NCBI GenBank assembly: GCA_018662005.1
Contig: JABJHA010000031.1
Span: 1-34,732, forward strand
Direction: 5' to 3'
Source of the DNA: Rhodospirillaceae bacterium
GTDB taxonomy: Bacteria; Pseudomonadota; Alphaproteobacteria; Rhodospirillales; JABHCV01
Length of the DNA: 34,732 nucleotides
Under the pieces are notes generated by a model that worked only from the letters and a program-made list of their open reading frames with translations, did not search any database and had not been told where the DNA came from. Positions 18,573 through 29,633 of this stretch are shown piece after piece (the stretch's first letter is position 1; the number at the start of each line of letters is the position of its first letter). The translations under genes and the position numbers were made by a program.

Positions 18573-20369
18573 ATGAGCATCAATCTGACAATACCGAACA
18601 GTGATACACCGCAACTAAAACCACGCATTACCGTCTTTGGCGTTGGCGGCGCAGGCGGAAATGCGGTCAACAACATGATCGAAAAACAACTCGAAGGTGT
18701 CGATTTTGTCGTCGCCAACACCGATGCCCAGGCCTTGTCGCAGTCAAAGGCCGATGGTTGCATCCAACTGGGGGCAACCATCACCCAAGGACTGGGTGCA
18801 GGTTCCAAACCGGAAGTCGGGCGTGCAGCAGCTGAAGAATCCCTTGCCGAGCTCGAAGAGCAAATCAAGGATTCCCATATGGTGTTCATCGCCGCTGGCA
18901 TGGGCGGGGGAACCGGAACCGGTGCCGCCCCGGTTGTTGCCAGGGCCGCCAAGGAACGTGGCATTCTGACCGTTGGTGTCGTTACCAAACCCTTCCAGTT
19001 CGAGGGTATGCACCGCTATAAACTGGCTGAAGCCGGTATTGAGGACCTTGAGCAGTTCGTTGATACCCTGATCGTTATTCCCAACCAGAACCTGTTCAGG
19101 GTCGCAAACGAGCAAACCACCTTCGCCGACGCTTTCAATATGGCCGACGAAGTTCTGTATTCGGGTGTCCGCGGGGTCACCGACCTGATGGTCATGCCGG
19201 GCCTGATCAATCTCGATTTTGCCGATATTCGGTCAGTAATGAGCGAAATGGGCAAGGCGATGATGGGAACAGGCGAGGCCGAAGGCGAACGCCGGGCTCT
19301 CGACGCTGCGGAAGCGGCGATTGCTAATCCGTTGCTTGATGATTGCTCAATGGCTGGCGCCAAGGGTGTTTTGATCAACATCACCGGTGGCCAGGATATG
19401 ACCCTGTTTGAAGCCGATGAGGCGGCAAACCGGATCAGATCGGAAGTCGACACCGATGCCTACATCATCTTTGGTTCGACCTTCGATGACAGCCTTGAAG
19501 GTTATATCAGGGTTTCTGTTGTCGCCACCGGCATGGATCGCGAAGCCATGGCGGCGCCGGCCCAAACCTTCCTGTCAGTTTCTTCACCCGTCGCCCGTCC
19601 AAGCGTCGAAGAAAGCGCCCCGGTCGCTGAAGAGACACCGGCGACACCGGCGGTGGCTGAAGTCGCGACCACGGAAACGGTGGAAGATCAGTCAATTGTC
19701 GACCTTGCAGGCATGGCTACCGCATCAACGCAAAACGCGGCCCTGGAGGAATTCATCGATCTTGATATTCCCACCGCTGAATCGACACGGGCGGCCCTCG
19801 ATATTGCCGAAGCCGAAGAAGAGATCAGTGAGGAAGAAGAGATCAGTGAGAGCGTCGAGGAGCCGGTTGCTGAACCCGAAGCAGAAGTTGCCGAGGAACA
19901 GGTGATTGATCAAGGTGAACCAGCCCCTGCAACCCCGGGACAAAATGAAGAAGACGTCTTCATTCCCGATTCACCCATGAGCGCAACCGGTGAGGAAGCT
20001 GTTACACCAGCCGATCCCTTCGCCGCTGCGGCCATGGCAAACGGCGCCCAAAGCCAGGAAGAAAAACCGGCTGCCAGCGCCGCAAAAGCGAAAGGCATGG
20101 GCCTGTTCGCACGGGTTACCGGGCTGGCTGGCGGAAAAGCCGAGACCAGTGAGACGGTGGAACCTGTGATGTTCAAGCCAAAAGCACCGATGCCGACCCC
20201 GGCGCCGGTACTGGCCGCGAGCCCGGAACCGGTTCCTGAGCCCGCCCCGGAGCCAGCTGAAGAGCAGGTAAGTCTGGGTGGTCTCGATCAGTCCGACCGC
20301 CTGGAATCTTCTCAGCCCGAGGAGGATTTGCTTGATATTCCGGCATTCCTGCGTCGTCAGGCTAACTGA
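18573..20369 (+). CDS. ftsZ: Cell division protein FtsZ
   Basis: Tubulin-like GTPase that forms the Z ring. The GTPase core covers roughly residues 14-325, with the tubulin signature GGGTGTG at 111-117 and the T7 loop NLDFAD at 213-218, whose aspartates complete the GTPase site of the next subunit. A very long (about 260 residue) acidic, Pro/Ala-rich, probably disordered linker follows, then the C-terminal peptide [11 protein letters not shown] (588-598) that binds FtsA and other partners. At 598 aa it is much longer than E. coli FtsZ (383) but in the range of some alphaproteobacteria. An 18-bp unit is exactly duplicated in the linker. CGGAGG precedes the ATG; the 82-bp gap after ftsA could hold a promoter but I could not identify one. 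Confidence 0.97.
   Translation: MSINLTIPNSDTPQLKPRITVFGVGGAGGNAVNNMIEKQLEGVDFVVANTDAQALSQSKADGCIQLGATITQGLGAGSKPEVGRAAAEESLAELEEQIKDSHMVFIAAGMGGGTGTGAAPVVARAAKERGILTVGVVTKPFQFEGMHRYKLAEAGIEDLEQFVDTLIVIPNQNLFRVANEQTTFADAFNMADEVLYSGVRGVTDLMVMPGLINLDFADIRSVMSEMGKAMMGTGEAEGERRALDAAEAAIANPLLDDCSMAGAKGVLINITGGQDMTLFEADEAANRIRSEVDTDAYIIFGSTFDDSLEGYIRVSVVATGMDREAMAAPAQTFLSVSSPVARPSVEESAPVAEETPATPAVAEVATTETVEDQSIVDLAGMATASTQNAALEEFIDLDIPTAESTRAALDIAEAEEEISEEEEISESVEEPVAEPEAEVAEEQVIDQGEPAPATPGQNEEDVFIPDSPMSATGEEAVTPADPFAAAAMANGAQSQEEKPAASAAKAKGMGLFARVTGLAGGKAETSETVEPVMFKPKAPMPTPAPVLAASPEPVPEPAPEPAEEQVSLGGLDQSDRLESSQPEEDLLDIPAFLRRQAN
19815..19850 (+). repeat. 18-bp tandem duplication in the FtsZ linker
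   Basis: The unit GAAGAAGAGATCAGTGAG occurs twice back to back with no mismatch, encoding EEEISE twice. It is in frame, so it only lengthens the acidic linker. Confidence 0.9.
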
Positions 20370-20418
20370 TGGTTATGTTACTGAAACTAACGTAACATTT
20401 GGTAACAAAGAGTGATTT

Positions 20419-20467
20419 GAATGCTTCAAGGGAGGTTGTTAAAAACACCCTTGAAGCATTCTTTTTA
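20419..20467 (+). terminator. Rho-independent terminator after ftsZ
   Basis: A perfect 14-bp inverted repeat, GAATGCTTCAAGGG at 20419-20432 and its complement at 20448-20461, with a 15-base loop, is followed by TTTTT. It lies 50 bp after the ftsZ stop and would end most dcw transcription before lpxC. Confidence 0.9.
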
Positions 20468-20575
20468 TTGGCTGAGAACATCAATCAAACACCAAATGCT
20501 CCTTGACTGAATATTAACCGGTTTCGGGCAAAGTTTCTTAAAGCAGATTCGGGTGTACAAAACGAAGAACCGAGT

Positions 20576-21517
20576 ATGATTAAGCAGAAGACCTTCAAGA
20601 GTTCCATCAGTTGCACCGGCGTCGCCCTTCATTCTGGCGACAAGGTTTCCATGACCCTTATGCCAGGCGAGCCGGGTAGCGGCATCGTTTTCAAACGCAC
20701 GGATATTCCCGGTGCTGGCGCCAGCATTCCGGCGACCTGGGACAATGTTGTTGAGACGACCATGTGTACGACCCTGGGTAACAAAGACGGCGTCACCATT
20801 GCCACTGTTGAACACCTGATGGCGGCATTAGGCGGATCGGGTATCGATAATGCGGTGATCGAGGTTAATGGCCCGGAAGTTCCGGTCATGGATGGCAGCG
20901 CCGCTCCGTTTGTTTTTCTTGTTGAATGTGCCGGTACCGTTGAGCAGGACGCACCGCGTCGCTTTATCCGTGTTCTCAAGGCCATAACAGTCGAAGACGG
21001 CTCATCGGTCGCCAGTCTTGTCCCGGCAGAGAGCTTCAGCATCGATTTCGATATTGATTTTGAAAGCGCCGCCATTTCCCGCCAGTCGATTTCAATCGGC
21101 ATGGCTGGTGAAGCCTTTAAAAATGAAGTCTCACGTGCCCGTACTTTCGGCTTCCTGCACGAAGTTGAAGCCCTGCGCGCCGCAGGACTGGCCAAGGGTG
21201 GTTCGCTTGATAACGCCGTTGTCGTCAGTGGTGACAAGGTCATTAACGAAGACGGCCTGCGTTACACGGATGAATTCGTCCGTCACAAGGTTCTTGATGC
21301 CGTTGGCGACCTTTATCTTGCCGGTGGTGGACTGCTGGGCCATTTTCATGGTGTGTGCACAGGTCACGCTTCCAATAACAAACTGCTTCAGGCGCTGTTT
21401 GCCGATGATGAAGCCTGGTGCTACGAAAACATGCCCGCAGCCAGCCGTACTGCCAAAAAATCGCGCCGTGTTTGGTCCGGCGATGTTTCAGCACCGGCAA
21501 TTGCGGCGACGGCCTGA
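20576..21517 (+). CDS. lpxC: UDP-3-O-acyl-N-acetylglucosamine deacetylase LpxC
   Basis: Zinc-dependent deacetylase, first committed step of lipid A synthesis; shows the organism makes LPS-type lipid A. The 313 aa have the two-domain LpxC fold. Zinc ligands match the family: H80 in EHLMAAL, and H237 and D241 in [11 protein letters not shown]256 in GHFHG is the likely general acid. [10 protein letters not shown] is also typical. It follows ftsZ but is separated by a strong terminator, so it should have its own promoter. TTGACT at 20503-20508 resembles a -35, but I see no good -10. The Shine-Dalgarno is weak. A terminator follows directly. Confidence 0.97.
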   Translation: MIKQKTFKSSISCTGVALHSGDKVSMTLMPGEPGSGIVFKRTDIPGAGASIPATWDNVVETTMCTTLGNKDGVTIATVEHLMAALGGSGIDNAVIEVNGPEVPVMDGSAAPFVFLVECAGTVEQDAPRRFIRVLKAITVEDGSSVASLVPAESFSIDFDIDFESAAISRQSISIGMAGEAFKNEVSRARTFGFLHEVEALRAAGLAKGGSLDNAVVVSGDKVINEDGLRYTDEFVRHKVLDAVGDLYLAGGGLLGHFHGVCTGHASNNKLLQALFADDEAWCYENMPAASRTAKKSRRVWSGDVSAPAIAATA

Positions 21518-21553
21518 GCCTGATTATTTAATCCCCGACTGATAACGGGAAAA

Positions 21554-21578
21554 GGGCGGGAATTCCCCGTCTTTTTTT
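21554..21578 (+). terminator. Rho-independent terminator after lpxC
   Basis: GGCGGG (21555-21560) pairs with CCCGTC (21566-21571), with one G-T pair and a 5-base loop, followed by seven Ts. It begins 38 bp after the lpxC stop and separates lpxC from bamD. Confidence 0.85.
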
Positions 21579-21663
21579 ATGTCCGATTTTTATCCTTTTC
21601 CCATGCGACTTGGGCCTGCCGTGATATAGTTCGCCGGTCACCAGTTTAAGGGTAAGGATAACA

Positions 21664-22473
21664 ATGAACCGTCATGTCAAAACACGCCACTTTGGCCTCC
21701 TGTTTGTCTTTGCAGGGCTGTTCCTTGTTGCCGCCTGTACCGCCGATGAAGGGCTGCCGGAATATGTTGAACGCCCGGTCGATGAAATTTACAACGACGC
21801 CCTGAGTGTCCTTCAGGAAGGTGACTACAAGGATGCCGCCATTATGTTCGACGAGGTCGAACGCCAGCATCCCTATTCAACCTGGGCGACCAAGGCGCAG
21901 CTTATGTCTGCCTACAGTTACTATCAGGATGATTCTTACGATAGCGCCGTTGTCGCACTTGACCGCTTCATCCAGTTGCATCCTTCAAGCCCCGATGTGC
22001 CTTACGCCTATTATCTAAAGGCGCTTTGTTATTACGAGCAGATTTCCGACATTACCCGCGATCAGAAAATGACCGAACTGGCGATGTTGACTCTTGATGA
22101 GCTGGTCAAACGTTTCCCGTCATCGAAATACGCCAAGGATGCCAAGCTGAAGCTTGATCTGACCCGCGATCACCTGGCCGGGAAAGAGATGGAAATCGGC
22201 CGCTATTATCTGAAACAAGGACAATACCTGGCTTCATTAAATCGTTTTAAAATCGTCATCGACAATTATCAAAGCACCACCCATGTGCCGGAAGCCCTGC
22301 ACCGGTTGGCCGAATCTTATGTGGCCCTCGGCGTCACGCTGGAGGCGCAAAAGGTCGCCGCCGTGCTGGGTCATAATTTTCCGGGCAGCGAGTGGTATGC
22401 GGACGCCTACGGTTTGGTCGAAGGCAAGATCGTCAAACCTAAGGAAGACGATCCCTGGTACAGGCTGTGGTAA
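21664..22473 (+). CDS. bamD: Outer membrane protein assembly factor BamD
   Basis: Outer membrane lipoprotein of the BAM complex that inserts beta-barrel proteins. The 269-aa precursor has a signal peptide ending in the lipobox LVAAC with the lipidated cysteine at C25. The mature part is made of TPR-type helix pairs: EIYNDALSVLQEGDYKDAAIMFDEVERQHPYSTWA is followed by AYYLKALCYYEQI and further repeats, the usual BamD (ComL/YfiO) pattern. Position between lpxC and recN is common in alphaproteobacteria. GGTAAGGA precedes the start. Confidence 0.95.
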   Translation: MNRHVKTRHFGLLFVFAGLFLVAACTADEGLPEYVERPVDEIYNDALSVLQEGDYKDAAIMFDEVERQHPYSTWATKAQLMSAYSYYQDDSYDSAVVALDRFIQLHPSSPDVPYAYYLKALCYYEQISDITRDQKMTELAMLTLDELVKRFPSSKYAKDAKLKLDLTRDHLAGKEMEIGRYYLKQGQYLASLNRFKIVIDNYQSTTHVPEALHRLAESYVALGVTLEAQKVAAVLGHNFPGSEWYADAYGLVEGKIVKPKEDDPWYRLW

Positions 22474-22482
22474 TTCAGATCA

Positions 22483-26766
<4,284 letters not shown>

Positions 26767-26770
<4 letters not shown>

Positions 26771-27345
26771 TGGCGTTCCTCCATAACGACGCTAACAATC
26801 TTGGCCACATCGGCTTCGCTTAAATCTTCCCCGGAAACCTTTTGGCAGGCGCTGAGGGCGACTTCGGCGGCGACCACACTTAAACCCGCCATGGCCGTCT
26901 CCTTGGCTTCAAGGATGCGGGTTTCGGCGTCCTGGATCTGGCCTTCCAGCTTGGCGCTAACCTCGGCTTGGGTCTTGGCGGCTTTTTCGGCAATGGCGTT
27001 GTGAGTTTCAAGCATGATCTCATGGGCCTTGCTGCGGGCTTCGGCGAGGGCCGCTTCGTAAGCCTGGGCGGCTGCTTCGGCCTCTTCCTTCAGGGTTTCG
27101 GCTTTTTTCAGGTTATCATCGATCTTGTGCTGACGTTCTTCAAGAACCTGCGAGATTCTGGGCAGGGCGACACGCGACATCGTGAAATAGAGCACGATAA
27201 AGGTAAGGCCCAGCCAGATCAGCTGCGGTGGAAAGGTCGAAATATCAAGCTGCGGCAGACCTGCGGCCAGGGCAGGTGTACTGCCCAAGGCGAGAAGGAC
27301 TGCCAAGCCGGTAATCGACGTTACCGCAGTTTTCAAGATCCGCAT
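26767..27345 (-). CDS. atpG: F0F1 ATP synthase subunit b'
   Basis: Second, divergent b-type stalk subunit found in alphaproteobacteria and photosynthetic organisms; it forms a heterodimer with b. The symbol atpG is used for b' here, not for the gamma subunit. The 192 aa begin with a hydrophobic signal-like stretch ending in ALA (about residues 10-27), then LPQLDISTFPPQLIWLGLTFIVLYF, the classic b' membrane entry with the FP-x-Q-L motif, followed by a long coiled coil. The N-terminal extension is seen in related b' proteins. Confidence 0.94.
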
Positions 27346-27371
27346 GAAATGCTCCTGATCAAACTCTGTTC

Positions 27372-27596
27372 TTAGGTGAACAGGATCAGGAACGAGATCA
27401 GCAGCGCGTACAGCGCAACGGCCTCAACCAGGGCGAAGCCAAGCATGGCCAGGCCAAAAACCTGACCACGAGAAGCCGGGTTACGTGCGATGGAGCTGAT
27501 CAGCGATGAAAAGATGTTACCGATACCGGCGCCAACACCACCCAGTCCGATAACGGCAAGACCAGCGCCAATCATTTTTGCGGCATCAAGTTCCAT
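27372..27596 (-). CDS. atpE: F0F1 ATP synthase subunit c
   Basis: Rotor ring subunit of the ATP synthase, 74 aa, two membrane helices joined by a polar loop (RNPASRGQ at 38-45). The proton-carrying carboxylate is E58 in FALVEAVAL, and the first helix has the glycine-rich [10 protein letters not shown] packing motif. There is no sodium-type ligand set that I can see (no Gln in helix 1 beside an ES motif), so proton coupling is expected. AAGGA precedes the ATG. The high expression expected for c is consistent with the clean 5' region (72 bp after atpB). Confidence 0.97.
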   Translation of the reverse strand: MELDAAKMIGAGLAVIGLGGVGAGIGNIFSSLISSIARNPASRGQVFGLAMLGFALVEAVALYALLISFLILFT

Positions 27597-27668
27597 AGTC
27601 CAAATTCCTTAAGTTGCTAAAATTAATCAAAGTTGTTGTTAAGCGATAAGCGTAAGTTTAATTAGCGC

Positions 27669-28394
27669 CTAATGCAGGTGAATGGCATCGTTCAAATACA
27701 GGCACGTCAACACGGTGAACACATATGCTTGCAGGAACGCTACCAGAAATTCAAAAGCGGTCAGGGCAACGTCAACGCCAAGGGGCGCCCATCCGCCGAA
27801 AAACCCCAGGGGAATAATAAAGCCCGCGAACACCTTCATCATCGTGTGTCCGGCCATCATGTTGGCGAACAAGCGGATGGAAAGGCTGATCGGGCGCGAC
27901 AGATACGACAAGACCTCAATGGGGATCAGCACCGGGGCCATCACCATGGGAACGCCCGAGGGCAGGAAAAGCGTGAAAAAATGTAGTCCGTGGCGAACGA
28001 TGGCGATCACCGTGACGCCCAAAAACACCACCATGGCCATGGTAAAGGTCACGGCAATATGACTGGTGAAGGTAAAGGCATAGGGGATCAGGCCGATCAG
28101 ATTGGCAAACAGGATGAACATGAATAACGAAAAGATGAACGGAAAATACTTGCGGCCTTCATTGCCAACATTATCGCGTATCATCCCGGCGATGAATTCA
28201 TAACTGATCTCGGCCATTGATTGCCAGCGGCCGGGTATCAGCGAGCGCTGGCGCATGCCAAGGCTCAGGAAAAGCGAAATGGCGGCGACCGTGATGACCA
28301 TGAACAGGCCGGCATTGGTCAGTGACGCATCGACGCTTCCCAGTTGAATGGGGACCAGGGTTTTGATCTGAAACTGCTCTAGGGGGTTCGCCAC
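27669..28394 (-). CDS. atpB: F0F1 ATP synthase subunit a
   Basis: Membrane subunit forming the proton half-channels. Five or six membrane segments; the essential arginine is R174 in SIRLFANMMAGH. The frame is open upstream to an ATG at 28445, but that would overlap atpI by 50 bp. The alphaproteobacterial family begins MANPLEQF, matched exactly by a GTG codon at 28394 followed by ANPLEQFQI, one base after the atpI stop. With this start the protein is 241 aa, normal for the family. Confidence 0.96.
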   Translation of the reverse strand: MANPLEQFQIKTLVPIQLGSVDASLTNAGLFMVITVAAISLFLSLGMRQRSLIPGRWQSMAEISYEFIAGMIRDNVGNEGRKYFPFIFSLFMFILFANLIGLIPYAFTFTSHIAVTFTMAMVVFLGVTVIAIVRHGLHFFTLFLPSGVPMVMAPVLIPIEVLSYLSRPISLSIRLFANMMAGHTMMKVFAGFIIPLGFFGGWAPLGVDVALTAFEFLVAFLQAYVFTVLTCLYLNDAIHLH

Positions 28395-28395
28395 G

Positions 28396-28800
28396 TTATT
28401 TGCCGCCCGTTTCCTTGTTGTTTTCATCCGCGCCATATGGCGCATTATTATTTTTCATCTGCGAGGGTACACCCCCGGTAGGCTCTTTGTCTTCTGCATA
28501 TCCAACGGCCATGCCGAGCCCGCTCGCCGCCCTGTAAACATTCAAAACCCCGGCAGCCGCGCCGAGGAAAAAGAATACTACCAAGAACCAAGGCTTCGTA
28601 TCCAGCCAGTTATCCAGAAAGTACCCGATTCCCACACCAACGATCAAGGCCGCCACCAATTCGGTGCCGATACGAATGGCCATACTGTAACCGGACATAT
28701 CCTGATTGCCGGAAGTCTTGCCCGTATGGCTCTTTTCGCGTGCCTGATGCAGGCGCTTGTCAAGGTCTTCCAGTTCTTCCGCGGACTTCTTGTCGCTCAT
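28396..28800 (-). CDS. atpI: AtpI/AtpZ-type accessory protein of the F0 operon
   Basis: First gene of the F0 operon. AtpI proteins help assemble the c ring and may carry magnesium or calcium. The 134 aa have a charged N-terminal region (SAEELEDLDKRLHQAREK) and two membrane segments (about residues 46-64 and 72-92) around the GVGIGYFLDNWLDTKPWFLVVFFFLGAAAG motif, typical of the alphaproteobacterial form. The C-terminal tail is polar, Asn-rich and poorly conserved. A clear promoter lies about 60 bp upstream. Confidence 0.92.
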   Translation of the reverse strand: MSDKKSAEELEDLDKRLHQAREKSHTGKTSGNQDMSGYSMAIRIGTELVAALIVGVGIGYFLDNWLDTKPWFLVVFFFLGAAAGVLNVYRAASGLGMAVGYAEDKEPTGGVPSQMKNNNAPYGADENNKETGGK

Positions 28801-28859
28801 AGGATCAGCGCCTTTAGGAGTCTACGGCAGGGTTGGAACAGTGCCTCGAAACGAAGCGA

Positions 28860-28888
28860 AAATTAAAGCCCGGCACGGACCCTGTCAA
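28860..28888 (-). promoter_or_regulatory. Promoter of the atpIBEGF operon
   Basis: On the minus strand TTGACA (28888-28883) is followed after 17 bases by TAATTT (28865-28860). Transcription would start near 28853, giving a leader of about 50 bases before atpI. The -35 is a perfect consensus. No run of competing sites is seen. Confidence 0.75.
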
Positions 28889-29013
28889 GGACCAATAGGG
28901 CCTACATAAACGTTTGATAATATTAGCAAAATCAGGGGAGGAATCGGGCGCGCAGCCGCCACGGGCTGTTTCACGCACACTTCCGGTGAGCTTTAAACAG
29001 CGAGCCTGTAAAT

Positions 29014-29454
29014 CTAGGCGGCGTGGTGATGCTTTTCGATCTTGTTACAATTGGCCGCCACAGGGGTCGTTTTGCGCCCGGTGCTAACCCGGTTGTCCGT
29101 ATAGACAACGTCAGATTCCGGTGTTTCGTCAGCCATTAACGAGCGAACAACCTCAGGGATCATTCGGCGTTCCACGCCAATATCCGCCAGCATACGATCA
29201 CTTAAGGCTTCCAGTTCATCAACTGCTTTTTTGTAATGGTGGGCTTCCATATTGGTTGTCCACGGGATGCGTTTGATGAATTTGACGATGGCCCTGCCAG
29301 CGGTCAAAAGCATGTCCGCGATCAGCCGGGATTGTTCGCTCCTGGCGGCGGCAATCATGGCGGCGGGATGGCGGTTGATGATTTGATCACTTTCCGTGAG
29401 CAGATCGTTAGCGATACGGCCTTCAATGCGCAGGTCATTTGCTAAGTTGTTCAT
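29014..29454 (-). CDS. DUF1127 domain-containing protein with N-terminal extension
   Basis: Small cytoplasmic protein of unknown function, 146 aa. Residues 79-105 (DELEALSDRMLADIGVERRM and the following EVVRSL) match the DUF1127/YjiS pattern of a hydrophobic helix with a D-R-x-L-x-D-I-G core, a short Arg-rich domain linked in some bacteria to stress or RNA-related regulation. Unlike the typical 50-70 residue DUF1127 proteins it has an alpha-helical N-terminal extension (about 75 residues, including AAMIAAARSEQSRLIADMLL) and a polar C-terminal tail ending in KHHHAA. Good Shine-Dalgarno (AAAGGAG) and a strong predicted promoter suggest a well-expressed single gene. Confidence 0.75.
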   Translation of the reverse strand: MNNLANDLRIEGRIANDLLTESDQIINRHPAAMIAAARSEQSRLIADMLLTAGRAIVKFIKRIPWTTNMEAHHYKKAVDELEALSDRMLADIGVERRMIPEVVRSLMADETPESDVVYTDNRVSTGRKTTPVAANCNKIEKHHHAA

Positions 29455-29490
29455 GGTCAGGCTCCTTTCCGTACCCGCATCGTTAGCTAC

Positions 29491-29520
29491 ATTATAGGAG
29501 GCATTATAAACCCTTTGTAA
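29491..29520 (-). promoter_or_regulatory. Promoter of the DUF1127 gene, with doubled TATAAT
   Basis: On the minus strand two perfect TATAAT boxes occur 12 bp apart (29508-29503 and 29496-29491). TTACAA at 29520-29515 lies 18 bases from the second box. The predicted start near 29484 gives a 30-base leader. Either box could serve as -10. Confidence 0.65.
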
Positions 29521-29534
29521 TCAAAGCTTAAGCG

Positions 29535-29557
29535 GCAATGTTGCAGTGCAGCATTGC
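29535..29557. repeat. 23-bp near-perfect palindrome
   Basis: Arms GCAATGTTGCA (29535-29545) and TGCAGCATTGC (29547-29557) flank one central base; 10 of 11 pairs are Watson-Crick and the other is a T-G pair on the + strand. It lies between the end of smc and the DUF1127 promoter, centred about 62 bp upstream of the predicted start. No T-run follows on either strand, so it is more likely a protein site than a terminator. Confidence 0.7.
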
Positions 29558-29633
29558 GCCTGTCGCATAGCTCGTGAATGACCATGGAGAAAGCCTGTTT
29601 GGCGGGAAAATTTTGTGGGGTGTGGGGGAGTTC

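Noticed and set aside
21625-21630. TATAGT upstream of bamD as a -10 box
   Set aside because: No acceptable -35 at 15-19 bases upstream, so the bamD promoter is left uncalled.
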